A stretch of 64,000 nt of DNA from CAVTWH01 sp963794685 (GTDB lineage: Bacteria > Actinomycetota > Actinomycetes > Mycobacteriales > Micromonosporaceae). The stretch lies in NCBI GenBank assembly GCA_963794685.1, contig CAWCFK010000013.1, positions 326,819-390,818 on the forward strand, given 5' to 3'. Of this stretch, positions 22,901 through 30,355 are shown piece by piece; the stretch's first letter is position 1, and every line of letters begins with the position of its first letter. The notes beneath the pieces were generated by a model that saw nothing but the letters and a program-made list of their open reading frames with translations, had not been told where the DNA came from and made no database searches. The position numbers and the translations under genes were made by a program.

Positions 22901-23713
22901 GACCGTTTCGATCCGCGCGAGCAGCGCCCCGTCCCGCACGCGGTGCAGGGTCGAGACGAACCTGATCCGCCGGTCGCCCACCGGCTCGCAGGACCAGAGC
23001 CGGTAGCTCAGCTCGTCGTCGGGGCCGCAGTTGCCGACGTACCGCACGTCGCGGTGCACCGTGGAGGCGGCGGCGGCCCAGTCCGGCGCGGTACCCGGGT
23101 CGCGGGCCTGATGCACGTACCGCCGTTCGCAGGCGTCGTTGATGTGCGGGTACGAGGCGAAGTAGAGCAGTCCCACGTGGTTCAACTCGGCGGCCGGGTT
23201 GAGCGGATAACCGCACTCGAACAGCGGCGGGCCCGGTACCGGCGGCCCCGTCCGCGCCGCCGCGACCTCCTTCCGGAAGGCGAGATGCCCCGGCTGCGGC
23301 GGATCCGCCGGCGCGTCGCCGTGCGGCGCAGGCGGTACCACCGGCCGCAGGTCACCCTCGGGCGTACGGCGGGCGAAGGCGCTGAGCAGGGTTGCCGACA
23401 GCGCCGGCCGGCCGGCACCGGCAAGCGTGATCTCGCTGACGAAAGCGTGCTCGTCCAGGCGTACCAGCCGGCCGGTCAGTTCCACGGCATCGCCCTCACG
23501 GAACGCCGCGAGCGGCACGGCGCTGTCCAGGCGTACCCGGACGAATACCGGAAGCAGGCGGCTGCCGGCGTCGTCCACCAGCGCCGCCATGGGTACGCCG
23601 AAGTGCCGGGCGAGCAGCTGCCAGTGCAGGTCCCCACAGTCGCGCAGCAGCCAGCCCTCGGACAGGCCGCTCATCGCGAAGTGTGGCAGTGCCAGCGTCA
23701 GCCGCCTATGCAT
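16982..23713 (-). CDS. PKS A: LnmK-like loading domain-ACP-KS1-KR-ACP-KS2
   Basis: First megasynthase of the line (2243 aa). Residues 1-280 resemble the Pnap_2097/LnmK family of double-hotdog acyltransferase/decarboxylases (GLSEGWLLRDCGDLHW near 16-31; YPHINDACERRYV near 188-200). LnmK loads methylmalonyl onto a carrier and decarboxylates it. Here that domain is fused to an ACP (303-375, Ser337), making a self-contained starter module. Then follow KS1 (C628, H763, H810), a KS-flanking linker with TLQTGRAALPYRL, KR (1278-1535, GGTGAIG, Y1448/N1452), ACP (Ser1635) and KS2 (C1914, H2049, H2089). KS2 ends the protein, and its partner DH opens PKS B. KS2 has LDPLVRKAL where the other KSs have MDPQxRL. 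There is no AT. The start overlaps the upstream methyltransferase gene by 8 bp. The LnmK assignment rests on recalled motifs. Confidence 0.92.
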   Translation of the reverse strand: MHRRLTLALPHFAMSGLSEGWLLRDCGDLHWQLLARHFGVPMAALVDDAGSRLLPVFVRVRLDSAVPLAAFREGDAVELTGRLVRLDEHAFVSEITLAGAGRPALSATLLSAFARRTPEGDLRPVVPPAPHGDAPADPPQPGHLAFRKEVAAARTGPPVPGPPLFECGYPLNPAAELNHVGLLYFASYPHINDACERRYVHQARDPGTAPDWAAAASTVHRDVRYVGNCGPDDELSYRLWSCEPVGDRRIRFVSTLHRVRDGALLARIETVKEAKAGSAQAAVPRPAHAPSAPPASPPAGDAGMLTARLLPLLAAALTVPVDRLRPDTDLRPLGLDSLTLASFGAQAGAALGIDVDLSLLFDAFTPADLATAIAAQPQPQPHPGPPPAPPTRRDETAGRDGTAGRDGTAGRDETAGHDGTAGRDESAKRAGHDETVVAGRAESAGREEIGRAERVEFSGREEIAVIGMAGRFPGADSVTELWQLLIAGQDVTEPVSADRWDHRRYSGPARPTVAAWRAGFLRDVRRFDHALFRISPREAELMDPQQRLFLEVAWEVLEDAGYDPTALAGSRTGVFVGACHQDYQALLRAHRPEPEPHSCVAVSPSAIANRVSYALGLRGSSLTVDTMCSSSLVALALAVAQLRAGECDQAVVGGVNVICDPDQFLAYWRAGALSRGGRCRVFDERADGYVRGEGVAALLLKPLRQARADGDHVYAVVKSVATNHGGQAQSFTAPSAEAQAALLVEAYRAADVDPSTVGYLEAHGTGTPLGDPIEVHGIVAAFRRLYRERGLPEPTAPHCGLGSVKANIGHLEAAAGIAGMIKVMLAMRHRLLPATPGVEQVNHRIRLAGTPLRVQSEPAPWPTPAGPDGRIVPRRAGISSFGMGGTNAHVVLEEAAPQPATADGQPDGAPWLVPLSATTTAALRRAAGNLRAALAGPDRPALAEVAGTLQTGRAALPYRLAVLATSAADLVGRLDDFLAGRPDPRLVVGRSVADARTPATDGRQAENELAVARRWVDGAPVDWASRYPPGRRPSRISLPTYPFGGEQHWLIPAPQPQFLVKEWCPAPAGGAPTATSEPAGPYLVLVNPQSAGTAGAVTAAAGAAGAVVVAATDLDDGADPLTPALAARGLRPDAALAGLIDLADWWDDDHPAPAVPARTALVTRLLDRREPLVLIHLTRRLRAGAPTPGALAGAELAGLYRLAASEAAVVESRTVGVDFGPARPAGLAPVLRQELNLRDRETEVYHRAGERLRAQLRPVTADLVARAQARPSPLAEMAGGAVVITGGTGAIGLRLARELCDQGVRDLVLIARSTLPPPSRWAALTADPGTDARLRSRLQQLLDLQARGVRLSVHADGLTDPAALRTLLDPVRERVGRIEAVFHCAGLMDAGAPLAAKQPADFSRIGRPKVAGLRALWAALADRPPRWLVLFSSIAAAIPAMGASYADYALANSFLDWFAAVHDGGGTTVRSLQWPLWTGTGMGRDRTSASGALGIDDLRPDQALRLLDTALRLDGYPTVLPCLPRADGIRLDDLLRARPTGTAAAPTTGSLTVRAVAGAETAATSAAGSDTAVTSVAGSDIAAAVARAESGTRPDSPDEGGAAVLWLTGVLARTLRMPADRITADAAFADLGLDSLLLAELVRELERDLGEYVDPALVLEHPSVARLALSLAGQHGTALAAAASAGPSLDPALAGGRVEPGDRAPTGGQVETAGAAPTGRVETAGRVEVGAAASTGRVEPGGRDGTRAVPIAVIGMACRFPGAADPAAFWADLVAGRDRITEVPPWRWDAAELYSPEHRPGRSISRWGGFLDDAADFDPGYFGFDERTAGYLDPLVRKALEVSAECLRDAGYRDDELAGRRVGVYVGSRSANYREYRRPLPREAVAGLGQNFIAAHLSHHFNLTGPNLVVDSACSSSLVAVHLAGQSLACGESELALAGGVDLLLDEDPYLLLSEARALSPTGQCRAFDETADGFVPGEGCGMVLLKRLDAALRDGDQVIGVIEVSAVNNDGRTMGYTTPSVQSQSALIGDALERGGIDPRGIGYVETHGTGTMIGDPIELQALTSTYRHYTDDRQFCPIGSVKTNIGHLLSAAGAAGLIKVLLCLRHQQVPPTLHCTRPNPRFAFGSSPFYPATELVDLRGGSGLARAAVSSFGFGGTNAHLIVGRAPAGRSAPVRRPLPPPRYHRQRLWVDRSAGGYRPSVAPAAAANRAADADATAGQAADRPPAAARGSARLDLTFLPV
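22440..22545. repeat. 18-bp tandem repeats in the loading ACP-KS1 linker of PKS A
   Basis: Five to six 18-bp units near GCGGTCCCGTCGCGCCCA on the plus strand encode T-A-G-R-D-G/E hexapeptides at residues 393-427 of PKS A. Like the arrays in PKS B and the NRPS they sit only in a linker, here between the loading ACP and KS1. Confidence 0.85.
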
Positions 23714-24710
23714 CGGCCACCCGGCCGGGAGCCGACCCCGCGTCCGTTCGGGACAGCGCCCTGCGCCAGACGTGGTGCCGGTAGCTGTCCACCGGGAGTT
23801 GGCGGCCGGTGGGGACGGCGCCCACCCGCTTGAGCAGATTGACCGCCCACCCGTCCCGGTAGCCGGCGAACCAGCCGCCGAACATCAGGATCCGGGTGCG
23901 CTGCACCAGCGCCCGGGTCATTGGCGGCATTTTCCGACTGTCGAAGGCGCGCCGGAAGACACTGCCCGGCGCCATCCGGCGGCGCACCGACGCGCGTACC
24001 TCCTCGGACACGTCGCGCTGGTGCACCAGTTCGAGGGCGGGGCGCTGGGCGGCCAGCTGGCGAAGCTGGTCGTAGCGCTGCACGGTGAACATGTCGATGT
24101 GCGAGAGGTATCCGCCGGGCTTGAGCACCCGCACCGCCTCGTCGAGGAAGCGGCCCAGATCGGGGTAGGTGTGCGAACTCTCGACGGTGACCACGAGGTC
24201 CATGCAGCCGTCGTCGAACGGCAGCCGCTCGGCGTCGCCCTGCACGTAGCGCAGCGCGTCGGCGCGCGAGAGGCGGGCGTTCGCCCGCGCCACCGCGCGC
24301 GGCGACAGGTCCAGACCCACCATCGCCGCGCCGGGCGCGAGCCGGGACAGGAAGTTGAGGCCCTCCCCCATGCCGCAGCCGACCTCCAGCACCGAACGGC
24401 CGGAATAGTCGGCGAGCTTGACCGGTACGTCCCGCAGCGCCAGATAGTAGAGCTGCTCGGAGAACCCGTCGGTGTCCTGCCCGGCGAAGTTCGGGATCAG
24501 CTCGTCGATCTCGTCGGCCAGCGTCGCGTCGTACATTCCCCAGTTCCACAGGTCACCGGCGGTCGATCCCATGGTGGCCAGGTCGTACATCGAGGAGCTG
24601 GCCGCCTTGATCTGGTCCGCGCGCGGCTGGGTCACCGCCTGGTCCGGCCCGCCGAGATTGATCTCGCTCATTCCGCGCACGAAGTCGACCCGGGCACCGG
24701 GGCTGGTCAT
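23706..24710 (-). CDS. SAM-dependent class I methyltransferase
   Basis: A 334-residue methyltransferase. SAM motif I reads VLEVGCGMGEG in the middle of the protein, followed by GLDLSPRAV, AERLPFDDGCMDLVV and a VLKPGGYLSHIDM strand. The C-terminal part (MFGGWFAGYRDGWAVNLLKR) recalls the phthiotriol and macrolide O-methyltransferase group (family resemblance only). The ATG overlaps the Ccr stop by 4 bp (ATGA), and the gene end overlaps PKS A by 8 bp, so it is translated as part of the PKS operon. It most likely methylates a hydroxyl of the polyketide or its sugar. Confidence 0.9.
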   Translation of the reverse strand: MTSPGARVDFVRGMSEINLGGPDQAVTQPRADQIKAASSSMYDLATMGSTAGDLWNWGMYDATLADEIDELIPNFAGQDTDGFSEQLYYLALRDVPVKLADYSGRSVLEVGCGMGEGLNFLSRLAPGAAMVGLDLSPRAVARANARLSRADALRYVQGDAERLPFDDGCMDLVVTVESSHTYPDLGRFLDEAVRVLKPGGYLSHIDMFTVQRYDQLRQLAAQRPALELVHQRDVSEEVRASVRRRMAPGSVFRRAFDSRKMPPMTRALVQRTRILMFGGWFAGYRDGWAVNLLKRVGAVPTGRQLPVDSYRHHVWRRALSRTDAGSAPGRVADA

Positions 24711-26059
24711 AGCGGTCTCCCTGCGTCGCCGGAGGTACGGAACAAGGTGATGCGGTCCAGGTGCCGCTCCCGGGTGCGCGGGTCGGTGACACCCAGCCCG
24801 TCGCGCGGCGACAGGCACAGCACGCCGACCTTGCCCTGGTGGGTGTTGCGGTACACGTCGCAGACCGCCCGCGCCGCCTGGTCCAGCGGATACGCGACGG
24901 ACAGCGTGGGATGGATGCGGCCCTGCACGATGAGCCGGTTCGCCGCCCACGCCTCCCGGTAGTTGGCGAAGTGGGTACCGACGATGCGCTTCAGGTTCAT
25001 CCACAGGTACCGGTTGTCGTACTGGTGCTGGTACCCCGACGAGGCGGCGCAGGTGACGATCGTGCCGCCGCGGGCGGCGACGAAGACGCTGGCCCCGAAG
25101 GTTTCCCGGCCGGGGTGTTCGAACACGATGTCCGGGTCCTCGCCACCGGTCAGCTGCCGGATCCGGGCGCCGAACCGCTTCCACTCGTCCGGGTCCGGAG
25201 TCTGCTCGTCGCGCCAGAACCGGTACCCCTCGGCGCGCCGGTCGATGACGAGGTCGGCGCCCATCTGCCGGCACAGTGCGGCCTTGGCCGGGCTGGACAC
25301 CACGCACACCGGGATGGCACCGCCGTTGAGCGCCAGCTGGGTCGCGTAGGAGCCGAGGCCGCCGGTGGCGCCCCAGATCAGCACCACGTCGCCCTGCTTC
25401 ACGGCGGCCCCGTTGCGGGACACCAGCTGGCGGTAGGCGGTCGAGTTGACCAGGCCCGAGCAGGCGGCCTCCTCCCAGGTCAGGTGCGCCGGCTTGGGCA
25501 TCAGCTGGTTGGCCTTGACCAGCGCCAGCTCGGCCAGGCCGCCGTAGTTCGTCTCGTACCCCCAGATCCGCTGCTGCGGGTCGAGCATGGAGTCGTCGTG
25601 CCCGGCGGGGTCTTCCAACTCGACCGACAGGCAGTGCGCCACCACCTGGTCGCCGGGGCGCCAGCGGTGCACGCCCGGTCCGGTCCGCAGCACCACTCCG
25701 GACAGGTCCGAGCCCAGCACGTGGTACGGCTGGTCGTGTACCTGCCGGCCGGGCACGCCACGGGCGTACCGGCGCAGGAACGGGAAGGTCGGCATCGGCT
25801 CGAAGATCGAGCTCCAGACGGTGTTGTAGTTCACGGCGCTGGCCATCACCGCGACCAGCGCCTCGCCCGGACCCGGTTGCGGTGTGGGCACCTCGTCGAG
25901 GTGCAGGGATCGATGCGGATCGCGGTCGTTCACGGCCGCCCCGGCGAACATCTCGACCTCGTCGGCGTGCACGGTGATGCCGCGGTAGGTCTCCGGGACC
26001 GGCACGTCCCGTAACGCCTCCCAGTCTTCGGCGCAGATCGCGTCGAGGACCTTCTGCAT
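24707..26059 (-). CDS. ccr: Crotonyl-CoA carboxylase/reductase
   Basis: A 450-residue protein that follows the Streptomyces Ccr sequence closely over its whole length: PLPESYRAITVH-like N-terminus (here VPETYRGITVH), SAVNYNTVWSSIFEP, YHVLGSDLSGVVLRTG, the nucleotide-binding WGATGGLGSYATQ and FEHPGRETFGASVF. Ccr reductively carboxylates crotonyl-CoA, or related enoyl-CoAs, to ethylmalonyl-type CoA using NADPH and CO2. In this operon it should supply an unusual alkylmalonyl-CoA to the assembly line, either as extender through a trans-AT encoded elsewhere or as the substrate of the LnmK-like loading domain (inference). ATG start with a CCTCC-complementary site a few bases upstream. Confidence 0.95.
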   Translation of the reverse strand: MQKVLDAICAEDWEALRDVPVPETYRGITVHADEVEMFAGAAVNDRDPHRSLHLDEVPTPQPGPGEALVAVMASAVNYNTVWSSIFEPMPTFPFLRRYARGVPGRQVHDQPYHVLGSDLSGVVLRTGPGVHRWRPGDQVVAHCLSVELEDPAGHDDSMLDPQQRIWGYETNYGGLAELALVKANQLMPKPAHLTWEEAACSGLVNSTAYRQLVSRNGAAVKQGDVVLIWGATGGLGSYATQLALNGGAIPVCVVSSPAKAALCRQMGADLVIDRRAEGYRFWRDEQTPDPDEWKRFGARIRQLTGGEDPDIVFEHPGRETFGASVFVAARGGTIVTCAASSGYQHQYDNRYLWMNLKRIVGTHFANYREAWAANRLIVQGRIHPTLSVAYPLDQAARAVCDVYRNTHQGKVGVLCLSPRDGLGVTDPRTRERHLDRITLFRTSGDAGRPL

Positions 26060-26173
26060 CAGCCCCTCCTGACGTTGGTCGGAAATGCGGCGAGCGGCCG
26101 TCCGCCGGTTCTCGCGGCCGACACGTTCCGCAGCTTCGTGGACGACGGCGGGACCCGCCCCCGGCCACCGGCG

Positions 26174-27247
26174 CTACCCGGCTCGACGCTCCTGCATTGC
26201 GCCCGGATCCGGCTGTGCCGCGCCCGCTCCGGCGGCGGCGCACTCGACCAGGGTGTGTTCGGTACCCAGCCGCTGCGTGGACCGCACCGCCAGACCTGTG
26301 CGCTGCAGCATCCCGAGCAGATCCCCGGTGCTGAGCCCGCGGGTTCCCGGCGCGCACACGACCATCTGGAACAGCGCGCGCCAGCCGTCCTGCTCGGTGT
26401 CGATCAACGGCTCGATGACCAGCAGCCGCGGCTCCGGCTCGTCCGGCCCGCGCTGGGCGGCGGTGTGGCGCAGCGCGTCCGCGATCGTGGCGAGGATCCG
26501 GGCGCCGCTGTCCGGGCTCCAGTTGTGCAGCACGTTCTTGAGCAGGTAGCGGTCGGCGCCGGGCGGTACGGCCTGGAAGAAGTCGATGGGCTGGAAGGAC
26601 AGCCGACCGGTCAGCTGGGCATCGGCCGACTCCCGCAGTTCCTGCTCGGCCCGCACGCACACGTCGGCGCGGTCGGCGCACACCCCGGTCAGCCCGGGTT
26701 GCCGGGCGAGGATGCCCTTGAGCATGGCGCCGTTGCCGCCGCCGACGTCCACGACGCTGCGTACCCGGGCGAAGTCGTGCTGCTCGACCAGGGCGGCGGA
26801 GATCGGCGCGGCCAGTTCGGCCATCGCCCGGTCGTACACCCGGCCGGCCTCGGGGTTGGCGTCCAGGTGCTCATAGATGCTGCCGCCCAGCACCAATGGT
26901 GACGCCGGTTCGCCGGTGCGTACGGTGTGCAGCAGCCCGCCGAACACGTCGTAGTAGGTTTCGCCCGCGAGCATGCAGAAGTGACGCTTCGACTCGGGGT
27001 GGTCCGACCGTAGGGGCTGCGCCATCGCCGTGAGCCGGTACCGCCCGTCGGGGTCGCGGGTGTACACGCCCACCAGGGCGAGCACCTGCATGAGCCGCTG
27101 GACGGCCGCCGGATCACAGTCGAGCTTGGCGGCGATGTCCGAGTGCGACATCGACCCGTCGCCCACCAGGTCGGCGACGCCCAGCCGCGCGCTCACTGCC
27201 ACCGCCTTGGAAAACCATGCCATTGCGGTGAGCTGGCCGATTTCCAA
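26174..27247 (-). CDS. SAM-dependent O-methyltransferase (AcM/hydroxyneurosporene type)
   Basis: A small-molecule O-methyltransferase with an N-terminal winged-helix dimerization region (AMAWFSKAVAVSARLGVADLV, then SHSDIAAKLDCDPAAVQRLM) and a C-terminal Rossmann domain. Motif I is VVDVGGGNG, and the catalytic-base region LLKNVLHNWSP carries the expected His. The frame is open upstream to an ATG at 27382, but that extension has no family resemblance. I prefer TTG at 27247, preceded by GGAGAGG about 11 bp away, giving about 357 aa; an ATG nine codons further in is another option. First gene of the PKS operon, 114 bp ahead of ccr. It probably methylates the product. Confidence 0.88.
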   Translation of the reverse strand: MEIGQLTAMAWFSKAVAVSARLGVADLVGDGSMSHSDIAAKLDCDPAAVQRLMQVLALVGVYTRDPDGRYRLTAMAQPLRSDHPESKRHFCMLAGETYYDVFGGLLHTVRTGEPASPLVLGGSIYEHLDANPEAGRVYDRAMAELAAPISAALVEQHDFARVRSVVDVGGGNGAMLKGILARQPGLTGVCADRADVCVRAEQELRESADAQLTGRLSFQPIDFFQAVPPGADRYLLKNVLHNWSPDSGARILATIADALRHTAAQRGPDEPEPRLLVIEPLIDTEQDGWRALFQMVVCAPGTRGLSTGDLLGMLQRTGLAVRSTQRLGTEHTLVECAAAGAGAAQPDPGAMQERRAG

Positions 27248-28049
27248 TGTGACGCCGTCCTCTCCACGCCGGAAAAACGCGCCTGAATTCGACAGAAAGG
27301 CACGGTGGAACGAGCGTTGGTGCCTTATCGGGAATGCCCCGGCCGAGGCTGTCCGAGATGGTTTGCGGCGGCAGACAGCCATCGCTACCTGAGGCCGCGC
27401 CGCCCCTCGATACCATCCGTGATCATCTATCGGTGACGATCGCCATCGACGATAACCATCCGGCTTCCGAGTAGCAAGATTGACGTTTCCGCCGTTTCAG
27501 TTATCCTGACTCCTCGCCGCTCACCCGGGTTCGCGGGTGGGATCGCCCGCCGCGCGCGAAGCTCTCCGCCCGGGGCGGAGGGGCTGGCCGGTGGCGGCCA
27601 ACTGTCCGCTGTACGCCCGGGTGGACGCCCGGCCGCACGCCGGCCGACGAGATGAATGACCGATTACCGCACGTTTATGTATGACATGCGCTTGAAATGA
27701 TCCATTGCCACCAAACGCAGTAGGCCCATCGAGGTCACCGAATGTCATTGGCCACGCGGCGACCACGACATGGACCGGCGTGACTGGATCCTTGTGGACC
27801 GTGGGTCTGGTTGTTAGCATCGACAGGCGTCGACCGGGACGCAACGGGACGCGCATTGGCAGTCCGCGCCAAAAAGGGCTGTCGAGGTCTCACTGGACAC
27901 CGTTGGAGCAATTTCCAGGACGTCGCACCGACAATTCTTGTCAGCATCTCCCTATTGCTCTCGGCGAGGCGCTCTACGGCTCGCCGAATGATTTCCGCAC
28001 GCCGGCCACGGGCCGGGGCGTAGAGGCGACGGACAGGGGAGGAAGCCTT
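27248..28049. promoter_or_regulatory. Divergent intergenic region between PKS operon and glycosyltransferases
   Basis: About 800 bp with lower GC than its surroundings and no convincing gene. It must hold the start signals for the leftward PKS operon and the rightward glycosyltransferase genes. Two candidate rightward sigma70-like promoters are visible: TTGACG, 16 bp, TATCCT at 27480-27507, and TTGTGG, 17 bp, TAGCAT at 27792-27820. I see no clear leftward promoter, no riboswitch and no large palindrome. Confidence 0.5.
27792..27820 (+). promoter_or_regulatory. Candidate promoter for the glycosyltransferase genes
   Basis: TTGTGG at 27792-27797, a 17-bp spacer, then TAGCAT at 27815-27820. Spacing is ideal but both hexamers match the consensus only partly. 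Transcription would begin near 27827 and leave a leader of about 220 bases before the ATG at 28050. Judged by eye. Confidence 0.3.
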
Positions 28050-29336
28050 ATGCGGGTCGCGCTGGTACCCTTCGGCACCCGGGGGGACATCCAGCCATTC
28101 CTGGCGCTGGGCACCGCCCTGCGGGCCCGCGGACACGACGTCAACCTGGTCACCAGCCCCAGCTTCCAGAGCGTCGCTGACGAGGCCGGCCTCGAACTGA
28201 CCGCCATACCCGCCGACACCGCAGGCTTCTTCCAGATCCCCGAGGTCATCGAGTCGCTTCGCAAGAGCCCGTCCATGCTCAGGATGGTCCGGAACCTGCC
28301 GAAGCCGCCGCCGGGCGCGCAGGCGGCGCTGCTGGGACACATCGACGCGGCGTGCGGCGACGCCGACATCACCATCAACACGTACTTCACCAAGGGCATC
28401 AGCGTCGCTCGCGCGGACCGGCTGTGGTGCGCCACGTCCTGGTGGCCGGCGGCACCGACCGGAGCGTTCCCAGCGCTCGGCGCCCCCGAATGGCCCCTCG
28501 GCCCGGCGTACAACCGGCTGACCTATGCGGCGACCGCGGCCGTCGAGTGGTGGTCCACCCGCAAGACGGTGAACGGCTTCCGCGCCCGCAAGGGCCTCCC
28601 CCCGCTGGGGATCGGCAGCCCGTACCGGTCGCTCGGCCGCGAGGTACCGGTGCTGTACCCGTACAGCAGCAGCCTCATCCCGCACCCGCCGGACTGGCCA
28701 CCGAACTGCCACGTCACCGGCTACTGGTACTGGCAACGGACCTGGCATCCACCGGAGGGTCTGGCCGAGTTCATGGACACCGAGCCCAGGCCGCTGGTGG
28801 CCGCGTTCGGCGGCACCTGGGCGGTGCACCGGCAGGAGCACACCCGGGACGCGCTGCGGGAGGCGGCCCGGCGCACCGGCCGGCGCATCGTCGTCGTCGG
28901 CGGCGACCCCGAGCCGCTGTCGCCGGACGCGTTCCACCTCACCGAAGCCGACTACGACTGGCTGTTCTCCCGGGCGTCCGCCGTCATCCACAACGCCGGC
29001 TACGGCTCGACTGCGGAGGTGCTCCGGGCCGGCGTACCGCAGGTGGTCGTCCCCACCTTCGCCGACCAGCCGTTCTGGGCGGCGCGGGTGCATCGGGCCG
29101 GGGTGGCCGCGCAGCCGGTGCCGTTCGCCACCATGCGGGTCGACGAACTGGCCGCAGCTGCCGCGAGCGCGGTCGGTGACGCGGCGATGGCCGAGCGGGC
29201 CCGCCTGCTCGGCGCGCGGGTGCGGGCAGAGGACGGCCTGAGCCGAACCTGCGACATCCTGGAGGACTGGTACGAGCGCCGCGCCGCCCCCGGCAGCCGA
29301 CTCGCCGACGCCCCGAGGAAATGGAACCAGGGGTGA
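28050..29336 (+). CDS. GT1-family glycosyltransferase (sterol/macrolide glucosyltransferase-like)
   Basis: A 428-residue GT-B glycosyltransferase. The N-terminal acceptor-domain signature is MRVALVPFGTRGDIQPFLALG. The C-terminal donor site reads HNAGYGSTAEVLRAGVP followed by PTFADQPFWAARV, typical of UDP-glucosyltransferases of the sterol and macrolide type. The frame is open upstream to 27705, but ATG 28050 is preceded by a strong AGGGGAGGA ribosome site and matches the family N-terminus. It ends inside the next gene. Probably transfers a sugar to the cluster's polyketide; it could instead be a resistance-type inactivating transferase. Confidence 0.93.
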   Translation: MRVALVPFGTRGDIQPFLALGTALRARGHDVNLVTSPSFQSVADEAGLELTAIPADTAGFFQIPEVIESLRKSPSMLRMVRNLPKPPPGAQAALLGHIDAACGDADITINTYFTKGISVARADRLWCATSWWPAAPTGAFPALGAPEWPLGPAYNRLTYAATAAVEWWSTRKTVNGFRARKGLPPLGIGSPYRSLGREVPVLYPYSSSLIPHPPDWPPNCHVTGYWYWQRTWHPPEGLAEFMDTEPRPLVAAFGGTWAVHRQEHTRDALREAARRTGRRIVVVGGDPEPLSPDAFHLTEADYDWLFSRASAVIHNAGYGSTAEVLRAGVPQVVVPTFADQPFWAARVHRAGVAAQPVPFATMRVDELAAAAASAVGDAAMAERARLLGARVRAEDGLSRTCDILEDWYERRAAPGSRLADAPRKWNQG

Positions 29337-30355
29337 CCGGTGGCGACCGCCACGACTGGTGTGGCCGCGGCGTCCTGGTCACCGGCGGGCGGGGCTTCAT
29401 CGGCGCGCACTTCGTCGAGGAGCTGGCCGCCGGCGGTGCCCGCGTCGTCTCCCTGCACCGCGATGCCACCGCACCGGACGCGGACGCCGGACCGGTCCGG
29501 CAGCTCGGCGTGGACCTGCTGTCCGCATCCGACACGGCGGCGGCGCTGCGCGGCCTGTCCAGCGGTGTGGACATGCTGGTGCACTGTGCCGGGGTCACCG
29601 GCAACACCGAGTACCGGGCGAATCACTTCGGCTCGACGCTGGACGAGAACCTCCGGATCAACCTGAACGTCCTCAACGCCGCCCGGGACAGCGCAATCCC
29701 GCTCGTGGTGATGCTGAGTACGACGGACGTCTACCCGGACGGCACCGACGGCCCGGTCCGGGAAGAGGACGGTTACCAGGCGCGGCTGCGGCTGCCCGGT
29801 GACGGCTACCGGCTGTCGAAGGTCTTCGCGGAAATCCTGGCGGACGCGTACCGCAGCCACTTCGGGATGCGGATCCAGCTGGTCCGGTCGACCAACGTCT
29901 ACGGCCCGGGCGACGGCATCCGGGGTGGATCGCTGCGGGCGATCCCGGCCATGATGCACCGCATCGCCACCGGCCAGCCGATCGAGGTCTGGGGTGACGG
30001 CCGGCAGCGCCGGTCGTTCATCTACGTCAACGACCTGGTCCGCGCGGTGCTGCAGATCGCGGCCCGCGGACGCCACGACACCGTCAACGTCGCCACCGGC
30101 ACCTCGATCTCGCTACTCACACTGGCTCGCCTGCTGACCAGGGAGTTCGGTGTGGCCGAGCGGCTGGCGCTGCGGCCGGACATGCCCACCGGAGCCTGGT
30201 CCAGGGACGTCAACATCGACCGGATGCGGGAAATCATCGACTTCGATCCACGCCCGATCGAGGAGGGCATCCGGGAAACCGTCCGCTGGTACCAGCGGAC
30301 CCGCGTACCGGCCCCGGTACCGGCGCTGGCGTGGCCGACACCGGAAGCCCAGTGA
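29321..30355 (+). CDS. NAD(P)-dependent epimerase/dehydratase (NDP-sugar SDR)
   Basis: Extended short-chain dehydrogenase of the NDP-sugar type (344 aa). It has the nucleotide-binding GGRGFIG near residue 22, MLSTTDVYPDG carrying the catalytic Ser/Thr region, YRLSK as the catalytic YxxxK, and sugar-nucleotide contacts in RSTNVYGPGDG and GDGRQRRSFIYVNDL. It overlaps the preceding glycosyltransferase: ATG at 29321, or an in-frame GTG at 29333 that would make a 4-bp overlap. Likely the last step, a 4-keto reduction or epimerization, in making the NDP-sugar used by the adjacent transferases. Exact substrate unknown. Confidence 0.9.
   Translation: MEPGVTGGDRHDWCGRGVLVTGGRGFIGAHFVEELAAGGARVVSLHRDATAPDADAGPVRQLGVDLLSASDTAAALRGLSSGVDMLVHCAGVTGNTEYRANHFGSTLDENLRINLNVLNAARDSAIPLVVMLSTTDVYPDGTDGPVREEDGYQARLRLPGDGYRLSKVFAEILADAYRSHFGMRIQLVRSTNVYGPGDGIRGGSLRAIPAMMHRIATGQPIEVWGDGRQRRSFIYVNDLVRAVLQIAARGRHDTVNVATGTSISLLTLARLLTREFGVAERLALRPDMPTGAWSRDVNIDRMREIIDFDPRPIEEGIRETVRWYQRTRVPAPVPALAWPTPEAQ

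Noticed and set aside
1..23713. Cis AT domains in the PKS modules
   Set aside because: No GHSxGE or equivalent AT signature follows any of the five KS domains; each KS is followed by a short trans-AT type flanking region, or by nothing.
27705..28049. N-terminal extension of the glycosyltransferase at 28050
   Set aside because: No homology and weak coding bias; ATG 28050 has a strong ribosome site and begins with the family motif.
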